A stretch of DNA of 32,822 nucleotides from Bifiguratus adelaidae (taxonomy: Eukaryota > Mucoromycota > Endogonomycetes > Endogonales). Both the position numbers and the translations under genes were made by a program. Positions within the stretch are counted from its first letter, which is position 1. The number at the start of each line of letters is the position of its first letter. Below, in pieces: positions 20,957 through 31,108 of this stretch. Under the pieces are notes generated by a model that saw only the letters and a program-made list of their open reading frames with translations, was not told where the DNA came from and made no database searches. The DNA is taken from positions 1-32,822 of the forward strand of contig MVBO01000159.1 of NCBI GenBank assembly GCA_002261195.1, read 5' to 3'.

Positions 20957-22124
20957 CTACATTGGCTGAAATGCCACGTCTATTGGTTGAGTATCGGCAA
21001 AAGGAAGGGTATACTGCTCGCAAGGAGCAGCGGATAGGTCGAGTTGAAAGAGTCGAGGGCATTTGACAAGCTGTGCCGTGTATTCGAAGGCGTGGGGTGC
21101 ACATAACGTGGAGCTGCCCTCGGCCAGCTCTATGTTAGAAGGAAAGGCATGTTGTGGCTGCGGTATACGTTGTAGAAGAAACCGAATCTTGGTCGCTCTA
21201 GACCAAGATCGTGGTACATTGAACGGATCGGAGGGCGAGAGGAGTTTACGATTCGCTTGCGCGCGCAAAGCATCCATTCGGTCGCTGCTGAGATTTTGAC
21301 TTGTCGTGAAAACAATGAGATTGTGTAATTGTGCCAACTGCTTGACGCTGTCTACAATGGCTGCAGAGGCTCGGTCCCCCTCGGTAAAACTCCGCGATAG
21401 GGCCTTGTCTTCCCAATAGAAGGTAGTAATTGTGTCGAAGATGAGAAGTGAGAAGTTGTCCTTGGCGTGATGCGTCATGTGATCGTCCAAAGAATGGATT
21501 GTTGCAAGGATCTCGGTCGTGTCTTGAGGTCGAAAGATGTGCAAGCGGCTAAGCAGCGGTTTAATCCAGACGGCGATATCCTCCAACAAGGCATCTTCGG
21601 AGTAATCAGTGACCATGTCGTTACGTTCTAGATAGAGCTTAATGTGATGCGAAATGACCCGCGTCGCTAGTTGCTTGATGCGCAGTATATTCCACGCATT
21701 CTCCGTGTCAATCACAATGACACTGCTATCCCGTCCAGGGAGTGGAATAGACAAGTTGTCTTGCGTCGCTGTGGAGCGCAAAAGGGATGCAACCGAGGGC
21801 ATGATCGTATAGACCGCTTCAAGATAGAGATTGGATGTCTTGCCGGTGTTGCAATGTCCATAGAAATCGATGACATCTCCCGCCTGGATGGCCAGAGACG
21901 CAGTGTCAGCTCGCTCTTCCGTCGCTCTTTTCTTCACCGGACGCTCTTCCGTGGCATGACCGTCCAACGATGCCATCAGCCGATTGAATGACGGCAAGAC
22001 GAACGTGAACTCGGAGCGATTGAGATCACTCAGAAACTGGAACGTGACATGAGAAAAGTACTGCGCGATGTCATGCTCTCACCTGAGTACTCGACTCTCC
22101 CCTTATCCCGTCAAGGCGGTTCAT
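20957..22124 (-). CDS. XRCC2-like RAD51 paralogue
   Basis: This is a RecA/RAD51-fold ATPase resembling XRCC2, which acts in homologous-recombination repair in a paralogue complex. Exon 1 (22124-22083) is only 14 codons; exon 2 is 22036-20957. The 46-nt intron has GTGAGA and TTCCAG ends. The product is 373 residues. After ESSTQFLSDL, which resembles the XRCC2 N-terminus, comes GDVIDFYGHCNTGKT with Walker A at residues 74-81, then VIVIDTENAWNILRI and Walker B LLIFDTITTFYWED. The short repeat ATEER occurs twice before Walker A. The gene is convergent with TFB1, leaving 78 bp between stop codons. Another RAD51 paralogue is possible, but FYW after Walker B and the layout favour XRCC2. Confidence 0.85.
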
Positions 22125-22659
22125 TACACATGTTTACCTCAATCCACCATGCAAAAAGGACGCGTCCAAAGTTGCCTTCGTTTGTATATAAGTCACGTGT
22201 CGAGTGACACGGGATGACATTGGGCGAGATAATGGACATGTGGTCTGCGAGCAAGTCGTATGGGAGGATATCTGGTCCCCAGAACTCTGGATTCGCTGAA
22301 AGGTGACCAGTCTAATGCGGATCCTTTTCCTTCATTGATGGACGAAGACGACGCGCAGGCTCCGTGTGCGTGAAATGTCTCCGAGAAGTAAAAATTATGA
22401 TACGTGTTGAGAAGCTTCTCCAACTGTACTTTCCCGCAAACCAGCTAATGTCAGAAGTTAACGATTAAGAAATGAACGGGCACGGCACCAATCGGTGCCG
22501 AGCTCTAAGGACGTCTCTAAACAGACAAACAATTACAGGCTCGTACGGCTCAATGGTACGAAAACTCGACGTAATCTATCGTGCCAGAAGGAGTATGACA
22601 TTAGTGCGTCGTAGAAACATCAAGCAATACCGCTTTAATCACTCATTTTCTCTGACAGT
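22125..22659. other. intergenic, XRCC2-like gene upstream region
   Basis: This is about 535 bp with no supported gene. It holds the promoter of the XRCC2-like gene at its left end and a short hairpin near 22483. Confidence 0.4.
22483..22500. repeat. 7-bp perfect inverted repeat, 4-nt loop
   Basis: The arms CGGCACC and GGTGCCG flank AATC. It could fold as a stem-loop or be a symmetric protein site. No T-run follows, so I do not call it a terminator. Confidence 0.35.
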
Positions 22660-23094
22660 GTCATCGTGAAGAGAGGCATGGTGTTATTTCCTCGACAGCA
22701 AAAACGCCGGTACCAAATAATAGGATGATGACATCATCCAGGAACATGGCGCGTGCTCCAAAGTACTCATAGACCAAACCTCTTATATAACTTCCAGTAG
22801 CGTTTCCTACACCAAAAAACATAGGGTGGAGGTAGCCTTGAGCGGTTCCTTTGAGATGTTTTGGAGTAATCTCGCTGAGATAGGGTACGGCAGCAGACCA
22901 CATGAAGCCAAATTCGACACCTTCAAGCCAGCTTGTGAATACAAACATGGAGGCTGTATGTTACCATAGACCCGATGCGGCGAACACAAGCACAAGTGAA
23001 CGACTGCGAGATCTAAAAGAGCACATATGATGGACATGCGAAGATCGATGTGGACAAGGATCTGACGTACGAATTCGGGTTACGATATAGCTTA
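22660..23094 (-). pseudogene. partial copy of the last exon of the adjacent MFS gene
   Basis: This segment matches 23666-24106, the last exon of the MFS transporter to the right plus about 32 nt of the preceding intron. The copy keeps the intron acceptor region, most of the exon (LMWSAAVPYLSE-like block, FFGVGN, YFGARAMFLD, GVFAVEE) and the same stop position. Similarity ends abruptly at TAAGCTATAT in the intron on one side and one base beyond the stop on the other. A one-base deletion near 23010 breaks the frame in the first third, and there is no upstream exon, so it cannot encode a transporter. From about 22948 down, the frame is still open for about 95 codons. The copies differ by roughly a quarter of residues, suggesting an old duplication. 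Confidence 0.8.
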
Positions 23095-23666
23095 GTATCA
23101 GGATTGGGCTTTGTTTGAGGCATTTACAGGGGCAACTTTTAGGCGACGGCACGCCAAAATGCCAGGAACTGATGTGTAGAAGAATGCATTTTATCATTTT
23201 TTGACGATTCGCGACAACGCCCGCGGCGTCAATGCTATCAATTCCGCTCTTGCGTCAGAAACAGAGAAAGGCAAACGATTGGCGGAACTTGATAAAACTA
23301 CTCAATCACCGAGCACCCCATTCTGACATCTGAATCATGATATCAGTTGTATTGCGCTCACGATGGCGGGTGATACGAGCATGGAAAAAGGGATCGATAG
23401 GGAGGTAAACGGGTGAAATGCGCACTGATGGTGGACGCGACGGAATTCCCTTTCTGGGCTGACCTAATCAGGTATTCCCTGTCCTTTATCGGCAATCTGG
23501 TTCCCTTTTCCGACCGTGATTGTTCTATCGTGCAGGATCAGTTCTATATACATGCGAGAGAAGCACTGTGCATCTTTACGCATCGAATATAATGCTGTGA
23601 ACGTATGATGCGTCGCTCAACGTTATTGAGGAGAGGAGAGTCATCATCATTCATTGTATATAAAGG
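23095..23666. other. spacer between MFS gene and its partial copy
   Basis: This is about 570 bp between the duplicated segment and the stop codon of the complete MFS gene. I see no supported gene and no sequence shared with the flanks of the other copy. Confidence 0.4.
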
Positions 23667-25300
23667 TCATCGTGAAGAAATGCATCTAGTCGTGACTAAT
23701 TCCTCGACAGCAAACACACCCATGCCAAGCAGTAGAATGATGATAGCATCTAGAAACATGGCGCGTGCTCCAAAGTGCTCGTAGACGATGCCGCCGACAT
23801 AACTGCCGGCAGCGTTGCCGACGCCAAAGAACGCGGCGTAGAGGCAACCTTGCGCAGTGCTTTTAAGATGTAGCGGGGTGAGTTCGCTGAGATAGGGTAC
23901 GGCTGCAGACCACATGAGGCCAAACCCAATGCCTTGGAGCCAGGCTGTCCAAACCACAATGAGAGCTGTACGTTGCCAGAAATCGGATGCACCAAGCACA
24001 AGCACTAGAAGGCGACTGCAAAGACCTAAAAGACCACATATGACGGACGTGCGAAGGCCGATGCGGAGAAGGATCTGCGTACGAATTAGGGTTAAGATAT
24101 AGCTTACCCAACGATGACAGCAACACTTACCGTCTTGGAAAAGGCAAAGACAAGCAGGCTAGTAACTGCGCCAACAGGACCCACCATGCCTGCCAAGGAA
24201 TCGGACGACCCGATTTCTTTGAGGAAGAGAAATAGATAAAGGTTCATGATGCTAAAGGCAACTCCGGCACAGGTCATGGTGAACACGAACACAATAACTC
24301 TAGGATGGCAAAACCATTCCAATGCTGTCCTCTCATCCAAATCAACAGGTCCTGCTGTGGTTGGAAGGGCCATGTAGCCATTGGTATGCGTTGGACGTGA
24401 TGTTGCCGATAATTCGGCTTGACCGGAGGTCTGGAGGGACTCGACTTCCCCATCTTCCTCAGGCTGTCGCTCATCAAAGGCGCCATCAGCCAGAACTGCC
24501 TTGTCACCTAAATCACCAAAGGTAAGGACCAGCAACTGAAAGACAGCGCTCACTCCGAAATAGTAGAGAATGACATTGGCATCCTTTGTCGCCTCCATGA
24601 GCTGTCCAATGATAAAGACAGACACACCAAAGGACACTGATGTGAATAAACGTTGTCGACCTGCAAGAGTTTGTGAGCCCCCCTTATTCAACTATATGTT
24701 CCCTGCTCACCATAGAGTTCTTTATGAACACCGAGTTTGTGCATTGCCACGGCGTCTACCAGAGGCCCACTCATCGGTCCTCCAAAGAAAGCCCATCCAC
24801 TCGCGCAAAACAGCGCAATGCCGAAGGCAATGGCTTCTTGATGAACATCTTCAAAATTCCGTACAATGCACGGTATCGACAGTTGTAGGAGGGCACACTA
24901 CATCTAAGCTGTCAACTCATAATCAACACGGGCGTTCCTGATAACACTTGCCGTGGATCCAACCAAGTAAATCCAAAACATGATGCGACGATGCTTTCCA
25001 GTCCGATCTGCCACGTTGCCCCAGAATGGGCTCGATATAGCCGAGACAAGGGGTACTGCGAGCCCATGCATTAGCCTTGCCGTATCGTTCAGCCTTTTGC
25101 GATCGCCAAGAGTTGCTCTACTCACCCGCTCCACCCAAGATGCCAATCCGGCTCTTTGAGAAACCCAGCGCTTGTTGATAGTAGAGTGGCGCATACACCA
25201 GGACAGACCCAGCTGCCATGCCTACCATGGTATACATGAGCTTCAGCGAGATATAGTAATCTTGCATTGTTGTAGGCCAGAAACGTTGCTGACGGATCAT
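23667..25300 (-). CDS. MFS transporter, MFS_1-like family
   Basis: This is a polytopic membrane transporter of the major facilitator superfamily, MFS_1-like group, 467 residues in five exons: 25300-25126, 25055-24952, 24897-24711, 24660-24131 and 24074-23667. Family blocks are present: ILGGAVPLVSAISSPFWG, the loop motif ADRTGKHRR between helices 2 and 3, YGRQRLFTSVSFGV, a long acidic central loop (about residues 210-265), LFLKEIGSSDSLAGMVG, GFGLMWSAAVPYLSE and FFGVGNAAGSYVGGIVYEHFGARAMF. Intron 2 (24898-24951) is a GC-AG intron with donor GCAAGT. Choosing it removes an otherwise frame-breaking junction. Intron 1 is 70 nt with a branch-like CTAAT before CGCAG. The gene is divergent from VPS3, 271 bp away. 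The substrate is unknown. Confidence 0.88.
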
Positions 25301-25571
25301 GCTGTTCTAATCGCTCACAATGGTTGCCTCGAGCGAGTCAACGACGCAGTAAGGCTCGAGCTGCCGCAATACACCTTCTCCAATCCAACAGCACCAGTGT
25401 CGAGTCGGAATGCTCACTCAACTGCTTCTCATGCGTTGAGGTTGTGGAATGCAGAGACAAAGAGCGCAAGATTATCCATGAACAATTGTCTCACTTGGCG
25501 CATGACCCATTGAGAGAGACAGAGAGACAGAGCGAGAAAGAGAGGAGTGCTTCGACTTTTAGGCGCTCAGA
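25301..25571. promoter_or_regulatory. divergent promoter of MFS gene and VPS3, with GA tract
   Basis: This short bidirectional promoter has a purine-only-like run of GAGA/CAGAGA units at about 25512-25547, ending 24 bp before the VPS3 ATG. The tract probably lies in the VPS3 5' leader or core promoter. Confidence 0.45.
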
Positions 25572-28500
25572 ATGTTCGTGCCGTATACAGTGCAGACGGT
25601 GCTCTCGCACATACCTCTCAGCGAAGCCGACTCGCACTCGTTTCCACCGTCAATAGGCCTGTTTGCTCGACGTGGACCGCCTAACGCGCCCGGATCGCCA
25701 AAGGACAACCATGCTGGGGGTCAGACAACGCAGCCGCGACTCTCTGTGGAAGCTGTGGAAGCGTGGGGTACGTGAAGGAGGAGTGATATCGCCTTACCCG
25801 TGCTCACAAACTTGGTCTTACACACTAGACAACAACCTCTATCTTGGAACAAGCGACGGACATGTTTTGCGATACTCGCTGGAGGATGCGACGACGGTCA
25901 ACGCAGCTGTGAGTAATCGACAGTCATACCGGCTCTCAGCCTGTATTCTAACCGAATGCTGGCGATCTAGGCAAATGAAGAGTCGGCCGATGTAGATAGC
26001 ATCCGCTCACGGACCGATAGTGCATCAAGTACTCCGTCGTCGCCAGGTATAGGCCGACGACCGCGACAAAAGCTTTATCATACCCGACTAGAATCGAGAC
26101 TCAACATTGGTTTTGGTCGCAAGACCGTGGAAACGATCCTGGTTATGCCGCAAGTCTCTAAAGCGGTTGTCCTTTGCGGTAAGCCGAAGATCGGTCTTTC
26201 AAATATACATACTCACCTGTTATACAGACTCTACCGTGTCATTCTATACGCTGCCCTTCTTTGACCCTATACCCTCTTCTGTCATCCCTCATATCAAAGG
26301 CGTCACTTGCATTTCGCAGGATTTTGCGCAAGAAGGTCACATTGGACCGGATGGAACGCTTCGTCTCTGTGTCGTTAAGCGTCGCCAGGCGCAGTTATAC
26401 AAGGTTGGCGAGTTTGTGTCGTTGGAAAAGGTATAGATTGCCTGCGCTATGTTTCCGTGCATTTAACTTGCCATGTCGTAGGAATTAGCACTCCCAGATG
26501 GTGCACGTACTTTGGCCACACACTCCACTCATTCATGTCTTGCTGATCAACTAATGTATAAGCTTCTTGATATGCGATCTGCAGGTATTACACCCTTGGT
26601 GCCAGTTCCATCTTCGGCTGGAAATCAAGGTGCGGTGGGGAAAGCCCTTGTGACCGTCATCGGTGTGGGAGAATTCTTGGTGGTCATTGGTGGTGGGAGC
26701 CAAACATCCATTGGCATGTTTGTTTCATTCACTGGAGACGCTATCAGGGGAACATTGGAATGGTCGGGACCTCCAAAAGCAGTCGGCGTCGAGTTCCCGT
26801 ACGCTGCAGCGCTACTGCGCAATAACACCGTTGAAGTCCACGACATTGTCGATCAGCAACTGCTACAGGTGATTCAATTGAACCCAGCCACGGAGCCGCG
26901 CGGAATTTCGCTTGGGCATGGCATACGCGTCCACTTGCCTGAATTAGCGGCCAAACTGACAGTCAGGAAAGGTCAGACATTCCAAGAACTTGAAGGTGAA
27001 ATCAGCATCTCTTCATCACGCCTATCGTCCATGCCGACCCGACTCCTTGTATATGGCAAAGATTCCCTAGTGGCCCTCCTGGCCACCCCCCTAATCCTCC
27101 AAGCTGAAGAACTGTTTGACAAGAACGCCATCGAAGATGCCGTACAAGCTGCCGAGCGCACACAGATGAAAATGGGCCCAGAAAATGCCTCTAGAGATCG
27201 ATTGCGCATGGAGCAAGAATATATATTTCAGAAAGCCGGCTTCTTGTTGTTGGATTTGACCGTGTTTGACGACGGCCTTACATTGCTGAATCGAGGGCAT
27301 CTTGACCCCCGCATCGTCATTCGGTTATTCACGCCACAAGCCGTCAACGATTTGCATATTGACTATGGACACGAATGGTTATCGATATATGAAGGCATAT
27401 GGAGGTTATACACCGAACTAGAATCTATCGACAACATTGTCTCAAGGAATATGAAAAAGCACTATAGTCCACACATACAACCAGACGTTGATACTGCTTC
27501 AGCAACCGTGGAACTGAAACAAGTCCTATTGGCAAACGCAAAAGAGGCTTTTCGGAGGTATCTGCTTGCTCAACGCAATAAGCAGCGAAATGATGATAGG
27601 CGAGAGCCATCCATCCGGCAAGCCATCGATAATGCTTTGCTGCTCACCTACGCCGAACAAAAGGACACGGCAGAGATCTACAGACTCGTCGAGGGTGAAC
27701 ACAACTGCGATGGAGAAGCGGTTGCACAACTTCTCACAGACCAGCACTACTATCACGCGTTGTCGCTTGTTTGGAAAGCAAACAAACAGCTTGACCAGAC
27801 CTTAGAGCTCTGGACAAAGATGGTCGAAGGCACGCTTCCTGATGAGCATTTTAAGGATGGCCTGGAACAGATTGCAACCCTACTAGCAAGCGACCAAGTG
27901 AATCCGGCCTTGCTCACGCAATATGGTTGGTGGCTCTTTGCAAGGGACACAGATCGAGGCGTCAAAGTGTTTACAACATCTCCCTTTTCTTCTTCGCTCG
28001 ACTCCTCCGCTATATTAGCTGGTTTGGAAGAGAATGATAGCGCGTCGGTGACCCGATACCTCGAGTATCTCATCTACGTGCAGGGAGACGTGGAGCCCGA
28101 AAAGCATACAAAGCTTGCATTGCGATATGTGGATGAGATCCAAAAGTCCTTTCTCAAATCCCATGCCATGGATGCGGAGACAAAACTTTTGGGCTTTTAC
28201 AGCAACTGGACAAGTTTGAGTAAGTGGCAAACATGTCTAGGTTGGAATGGAGATTGATGATTGGTGATTGTAGCCGATCAAGTCACACCTCTCATACCCT
28301 CAAGTGCCAAGAGCAATTACCCCAGGACAAATACCACCTTTATAACCTTCTTGTGTACGCTCATCCGCAACCGCAAGGAAGAGGACGCAGAGACACCTGA
28401 CGAAAGTACACAACCAAATCAGATCAATGTTTGGCAAAAATCATTGATGGCGCGGTTACGCCTCTTGCGCTTGTTGCAAGACTCGACCATCTTCTCTCCA

Positions 28501-29426
28501 AAAGCAGTATTGGAGGCGATAGAGAAGGCGGGGGCTCTCTCTGCGGAAAAGGCCATTGTTTTGGGAAAGGCAAGTGCGCATAATATGAATTAGCAATCTT
28601 CCACGCCACTGATGGCGATGCATTGGCTTTATTTAGCTGGCTCGGCATGAAGAGGCGCTTGATATTCTGGTCAATGTTATTGGCGATCTTGTAGGAGCCG
28701 AGATTTATTGCGTAACGTGCGGCCAAAGTATTGGTCAAGTGCCAGACCTGGAGGAACTGGATATCGTTCAACCGGGCAAGATGGACGGCAAAAAGTACAA
28801 AGGTGGCAAGAAATCCAAAAAGGCTCAGGCAGTCAAGAAGCTACAGTCCATCAAAGTGGATGAAAAGCAGCGCAGTCTATTACTCTTGATGCTATTGCGT
28901 CGTTACATGGCTATGTCACAACGGTAGGTGACTAGGTTATCGCGACTAAGGTTCTCAATCGTGTCAGAACACACATGATTTCACGGACAAGGCATCTCTT
29001 GAGTACTTACGGTCATTACTTTGATGTTTTAGAGGTAATATCGACGCCATTGGGTACGTTTTGAGATCTCTGATCCGGTTTCAGGTGTTGGAAATCATAC
29101 CTCAAGATTGGTCGCTCGATATTGTGAGCTCCTTTCTGATCACTGCCCTCAGACAAACAACACGAAAACATCGAGAGGGCAAGATTCTCTTGTCCTTGGC
29201 CAAGGCAGAACATCTTAAGGCAAGTATCGGGAAACGACAAAGCACAATGGCCATCTCATGTCGCCATTAGGTGAGCGAGCAAGTCATTGACGCGTTTGCA
29301 AAGCGGGGTCCTGTGCAAATACATGCGGACGCAAAATGTGTCCAATGTGGTCGGATGCTTGGTCAGTCCGCGGTCAAGCTTGTCCAAGGCAGGATACAAC
29401 ATGTGACATGTAACGAGGATGTTTAA
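25572..29426 (+). CDS. VPS3: CORVET subunit VPS3 / TGFBRAP1 homologue
   Basis: This is a large endosomal tethering subunit of the CORVET complex, about 1121 residues in ten exons: 25572-25767, 25829-25908, 25971-26178, 26228-26430, 26482-28219, 28274-28569, 28637-28923, 28968-29034, 29085-29219, 29271-29426. The N-terminal CNH beta-propeller opens with NNLYLGTSDGHVLRY. A VPS39-type helical repeat region follows (GFLLLDLTVFDDGLTLLNRG, DRGVKVFTTSP, YLEYLIY), then HEEALDILV. The C-terminus has CVQCGRMLG with a later cysteine in QHVTC, as in the TGFBRAP1 zinc-binding end. Order and spacing fit TGFBRAP1/VPS3 better than VPS39. Introns 6 and 9 use GCAAGT donors. A lysine-rich insert at about residues 955-975 is unusual. 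Confidence 0.92.
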
Positions 29427-29611
29427 TTCTATTATACCCTTTGTGAAATATACATGTATCTTGATGATACCCTTGCGCCGCTTCAAATCTGGAGGTCTCC
29501 CAATGGTACTTTGAGAACCACTCTCAAGGGGGCCCCGCTCAGAGAGCCTACCCATCATGCAAAGCATCCCCCGTATTGTTGCTGGCGCCCCTTCCGGAGG
29601 CAGACATACTC

Positions 29612-30934
29612 TCAGGTTCGAACAAATTCCACGATAAAATGTTCAGGAATATGTTCCCAGTTCATGTCGACGGCTGGTTCCTGTCGTTGAGCCCCTTCCC
29701 TAATCGTCACATGCCCCTTGCGCCGTAGTTCGCTCACAAGGTCAGCAAGTCGAATCAGTGGACACCCTTCGATTGATAGGGTAAATGACCTGGGTCTGGC
29801 AAGACAGTAAGGAAGAAGCCACGACTCGCCCGTGACGGCAGTCATGCCTCGAAATACAAGTCGTTTGAGCTTGGAACAGTGGGGTGGAACGAGACGGAGG
29901 GCGTCGTCTCGGACTTTGGGATGGTTAATGAGGTGCAGGTGCTCCAATGTCTTGCCGATACTCTTAATTAGCATTGTCATTTGGCTGACTTCGATCGACA
30001 TATACCCTTGCAAGGTGAGACTGGTCAGGTTTTTCATGTTGCAGATGGCAATCACACTATCAAATGCAATGGGAACGACACGAAGTTCGAGCGTATCCAA
30101 TTGCTGATTGTGTTCTATAATGTCGGCAATCGTCCGATCGAGTGATCGATGATAATCGTCTCCCCACATGAGCCGACGTCTAAATTGTATGCCATTATTG
30201 AAGGCAAACTTGGTGAGATTGACGCTGTTCTCCGAGATGCTCTGTAGGCCCCTCAATGACATGTCGCTGGCGAACAAAATGTCCAATTTCCGGATGGTTT
30301 CCGCTTTGGCGATCCGCTCAAGTGAGGCGTCGGCCAGGAAACCGCTATGAAGTACCAATTCCTCCAAGGATTCTGCGCTATTCTCAAGGATGGTGAGAAG
30401 CACGTCGTCACTCATGCGCGTGTTCCAGTCGTCCATGGCCTTGAAAATAGAGAGATTGCGAAAGTGGGAGATGGCCAAAGGTGTCATGCCGTAAATGACA
30501 TGTAACTGACAAAACTCGATACGTCGCAGCTGGTTTCCGTAATGTCGACCCATCACTTGGATATCATCTTCGAGCAATTGTAGACTCGATAGACTGACTT
30601 CAATCACGTTGGGACACAGAGCGCAAAGAGGTGTAATATCGAGACATTGGGGCAATCCTAGATCCCCGCATATCAGTCGACGAACATGTTCTCCGTACAC
30701 CTTGGCTCCCTCATAGGGTGGTCGACGCCACAAGACCTGTTGAAAGGAATGTAGAGTCTTTGGACGGTCGACGACCAGAGTCTCCCACAAGCGAGGTGTG
30801 CCCATACGGTGAGCAAGTCGACATGTGCGCGAGAATGCTGCCAAGACTGCAATATCTGAGATACACTCCGATAGAGTGGCTACAATCAGACCATTGGCGA
30901 GTGCCTGTCGTGACGGTGAGCAGTGCGTGTCCAT
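29612..30934 (-). CDS. F-box-like leucine-rich repeat protein
   Basis: This is a single-exon protein of 440 residues. The first 60 residues resemble a degenerate F-box (ISDIAVLAAFSRTCRLAHRM followed by LWETLVV), which in such proteins binds SKP1 of an SCF ubiquitin ligase. The rest is made of irregular leucine-rich repeats, for example LEELVLHSGFLADASLERIA, LDTLELRVV, LTSLTLQGYMS and LEHLHLINHPKVRDDALRLV, forming a probable substrate-recognition surface. The typical leading LP of the F-box is missing, so the SKP1 link is inference. It is convergent with VPS3 (185 bp between stops) and tandem with the isoleucyl-tRNA synthetase gene. The target is unknown. Confidence 0.75.
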   Translation of the reverse strand: MDTHCSPSRQALANGLIVATLSECISDIAVLAAFSRTCRLAHRMGTPRLWETLVVDRPKTLHSFQQVLWRRPPYEGAKVYGEHVRRLICGDLGLPQCLDITPLCALCPNVIEVSLSSLQLLEDDIQVMGRHYGNQLRRIEFCQLHVIYGMTPLAISHFRNLSIFKAMDDWNTRMSDDVLLTILENSAESLEELVLHSGFLADASLERIAKAETIRKLDILFASDMSLRGLQSISENSVNLTKFAFNNGIQFRRRLMWGDDYHRSLDRTIADIIEHNQQLDTLELRVVPIAFDSVIAICNMKNLTSLTLQGYMSIEVSQMTMLIKSIGKTLEHLHLINHPKVRDDALRLVPPHCSKLKRLVFRGMTAVTGESWLLPYCLARPRSFTLSIEGCPLIRLADLVSELRRKGHVTIREGAQRQEPAVDMNWEHIPEHFIVEFVRT

Positions 30935-31087
30935 GACTTCAACCCTTCATGACAAATGTCTCACTTGACGACTCTATTAAATCGCATCTCGGATGTCGGC
31001 CAAAGACGTTCGGCGCTTGTTGGACGATAAGGCATGGCACTCTGTTTGTATCCAAGGCACATGTTGAGTTCCATGCATATCTATACG

Positions 31088-31093
31088 TTTATT
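31088..31093 (-). terminator. AATAAA polyadenylation-type signal
   Basis: AATAAA on the minus strand lies about 16 nt after the stop of the isoleucyl-tRNA synthetase gene. That is a plausible position for a poly(A) signal. Confidence 0.4.
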
Positions 31094-31108
31094 ATTAACC
31101 TTCTAGAC

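Noticed and set aside
22193-22423. A 76-codon open frame upstream of the XRCC2-like gene
   Set aside because: It has no motif, no splice partner and ordinary intergenic composition.
24898-24945. An MFS intron with a GTTATC donor
   Set aside because: Moving the donor six bases to GCAAGT keeps the same frame and matches four other GC-AG introns in the window.
25076-25121. An MFS intron with a GTAGAG donor and GCAAG acceptor
   Set aside because: The GTGAGT donor with the CGCAG acceptor (70 nt, CTAAT branch-like site) also keeps the frame and gives the family motif GAVPLVSA.
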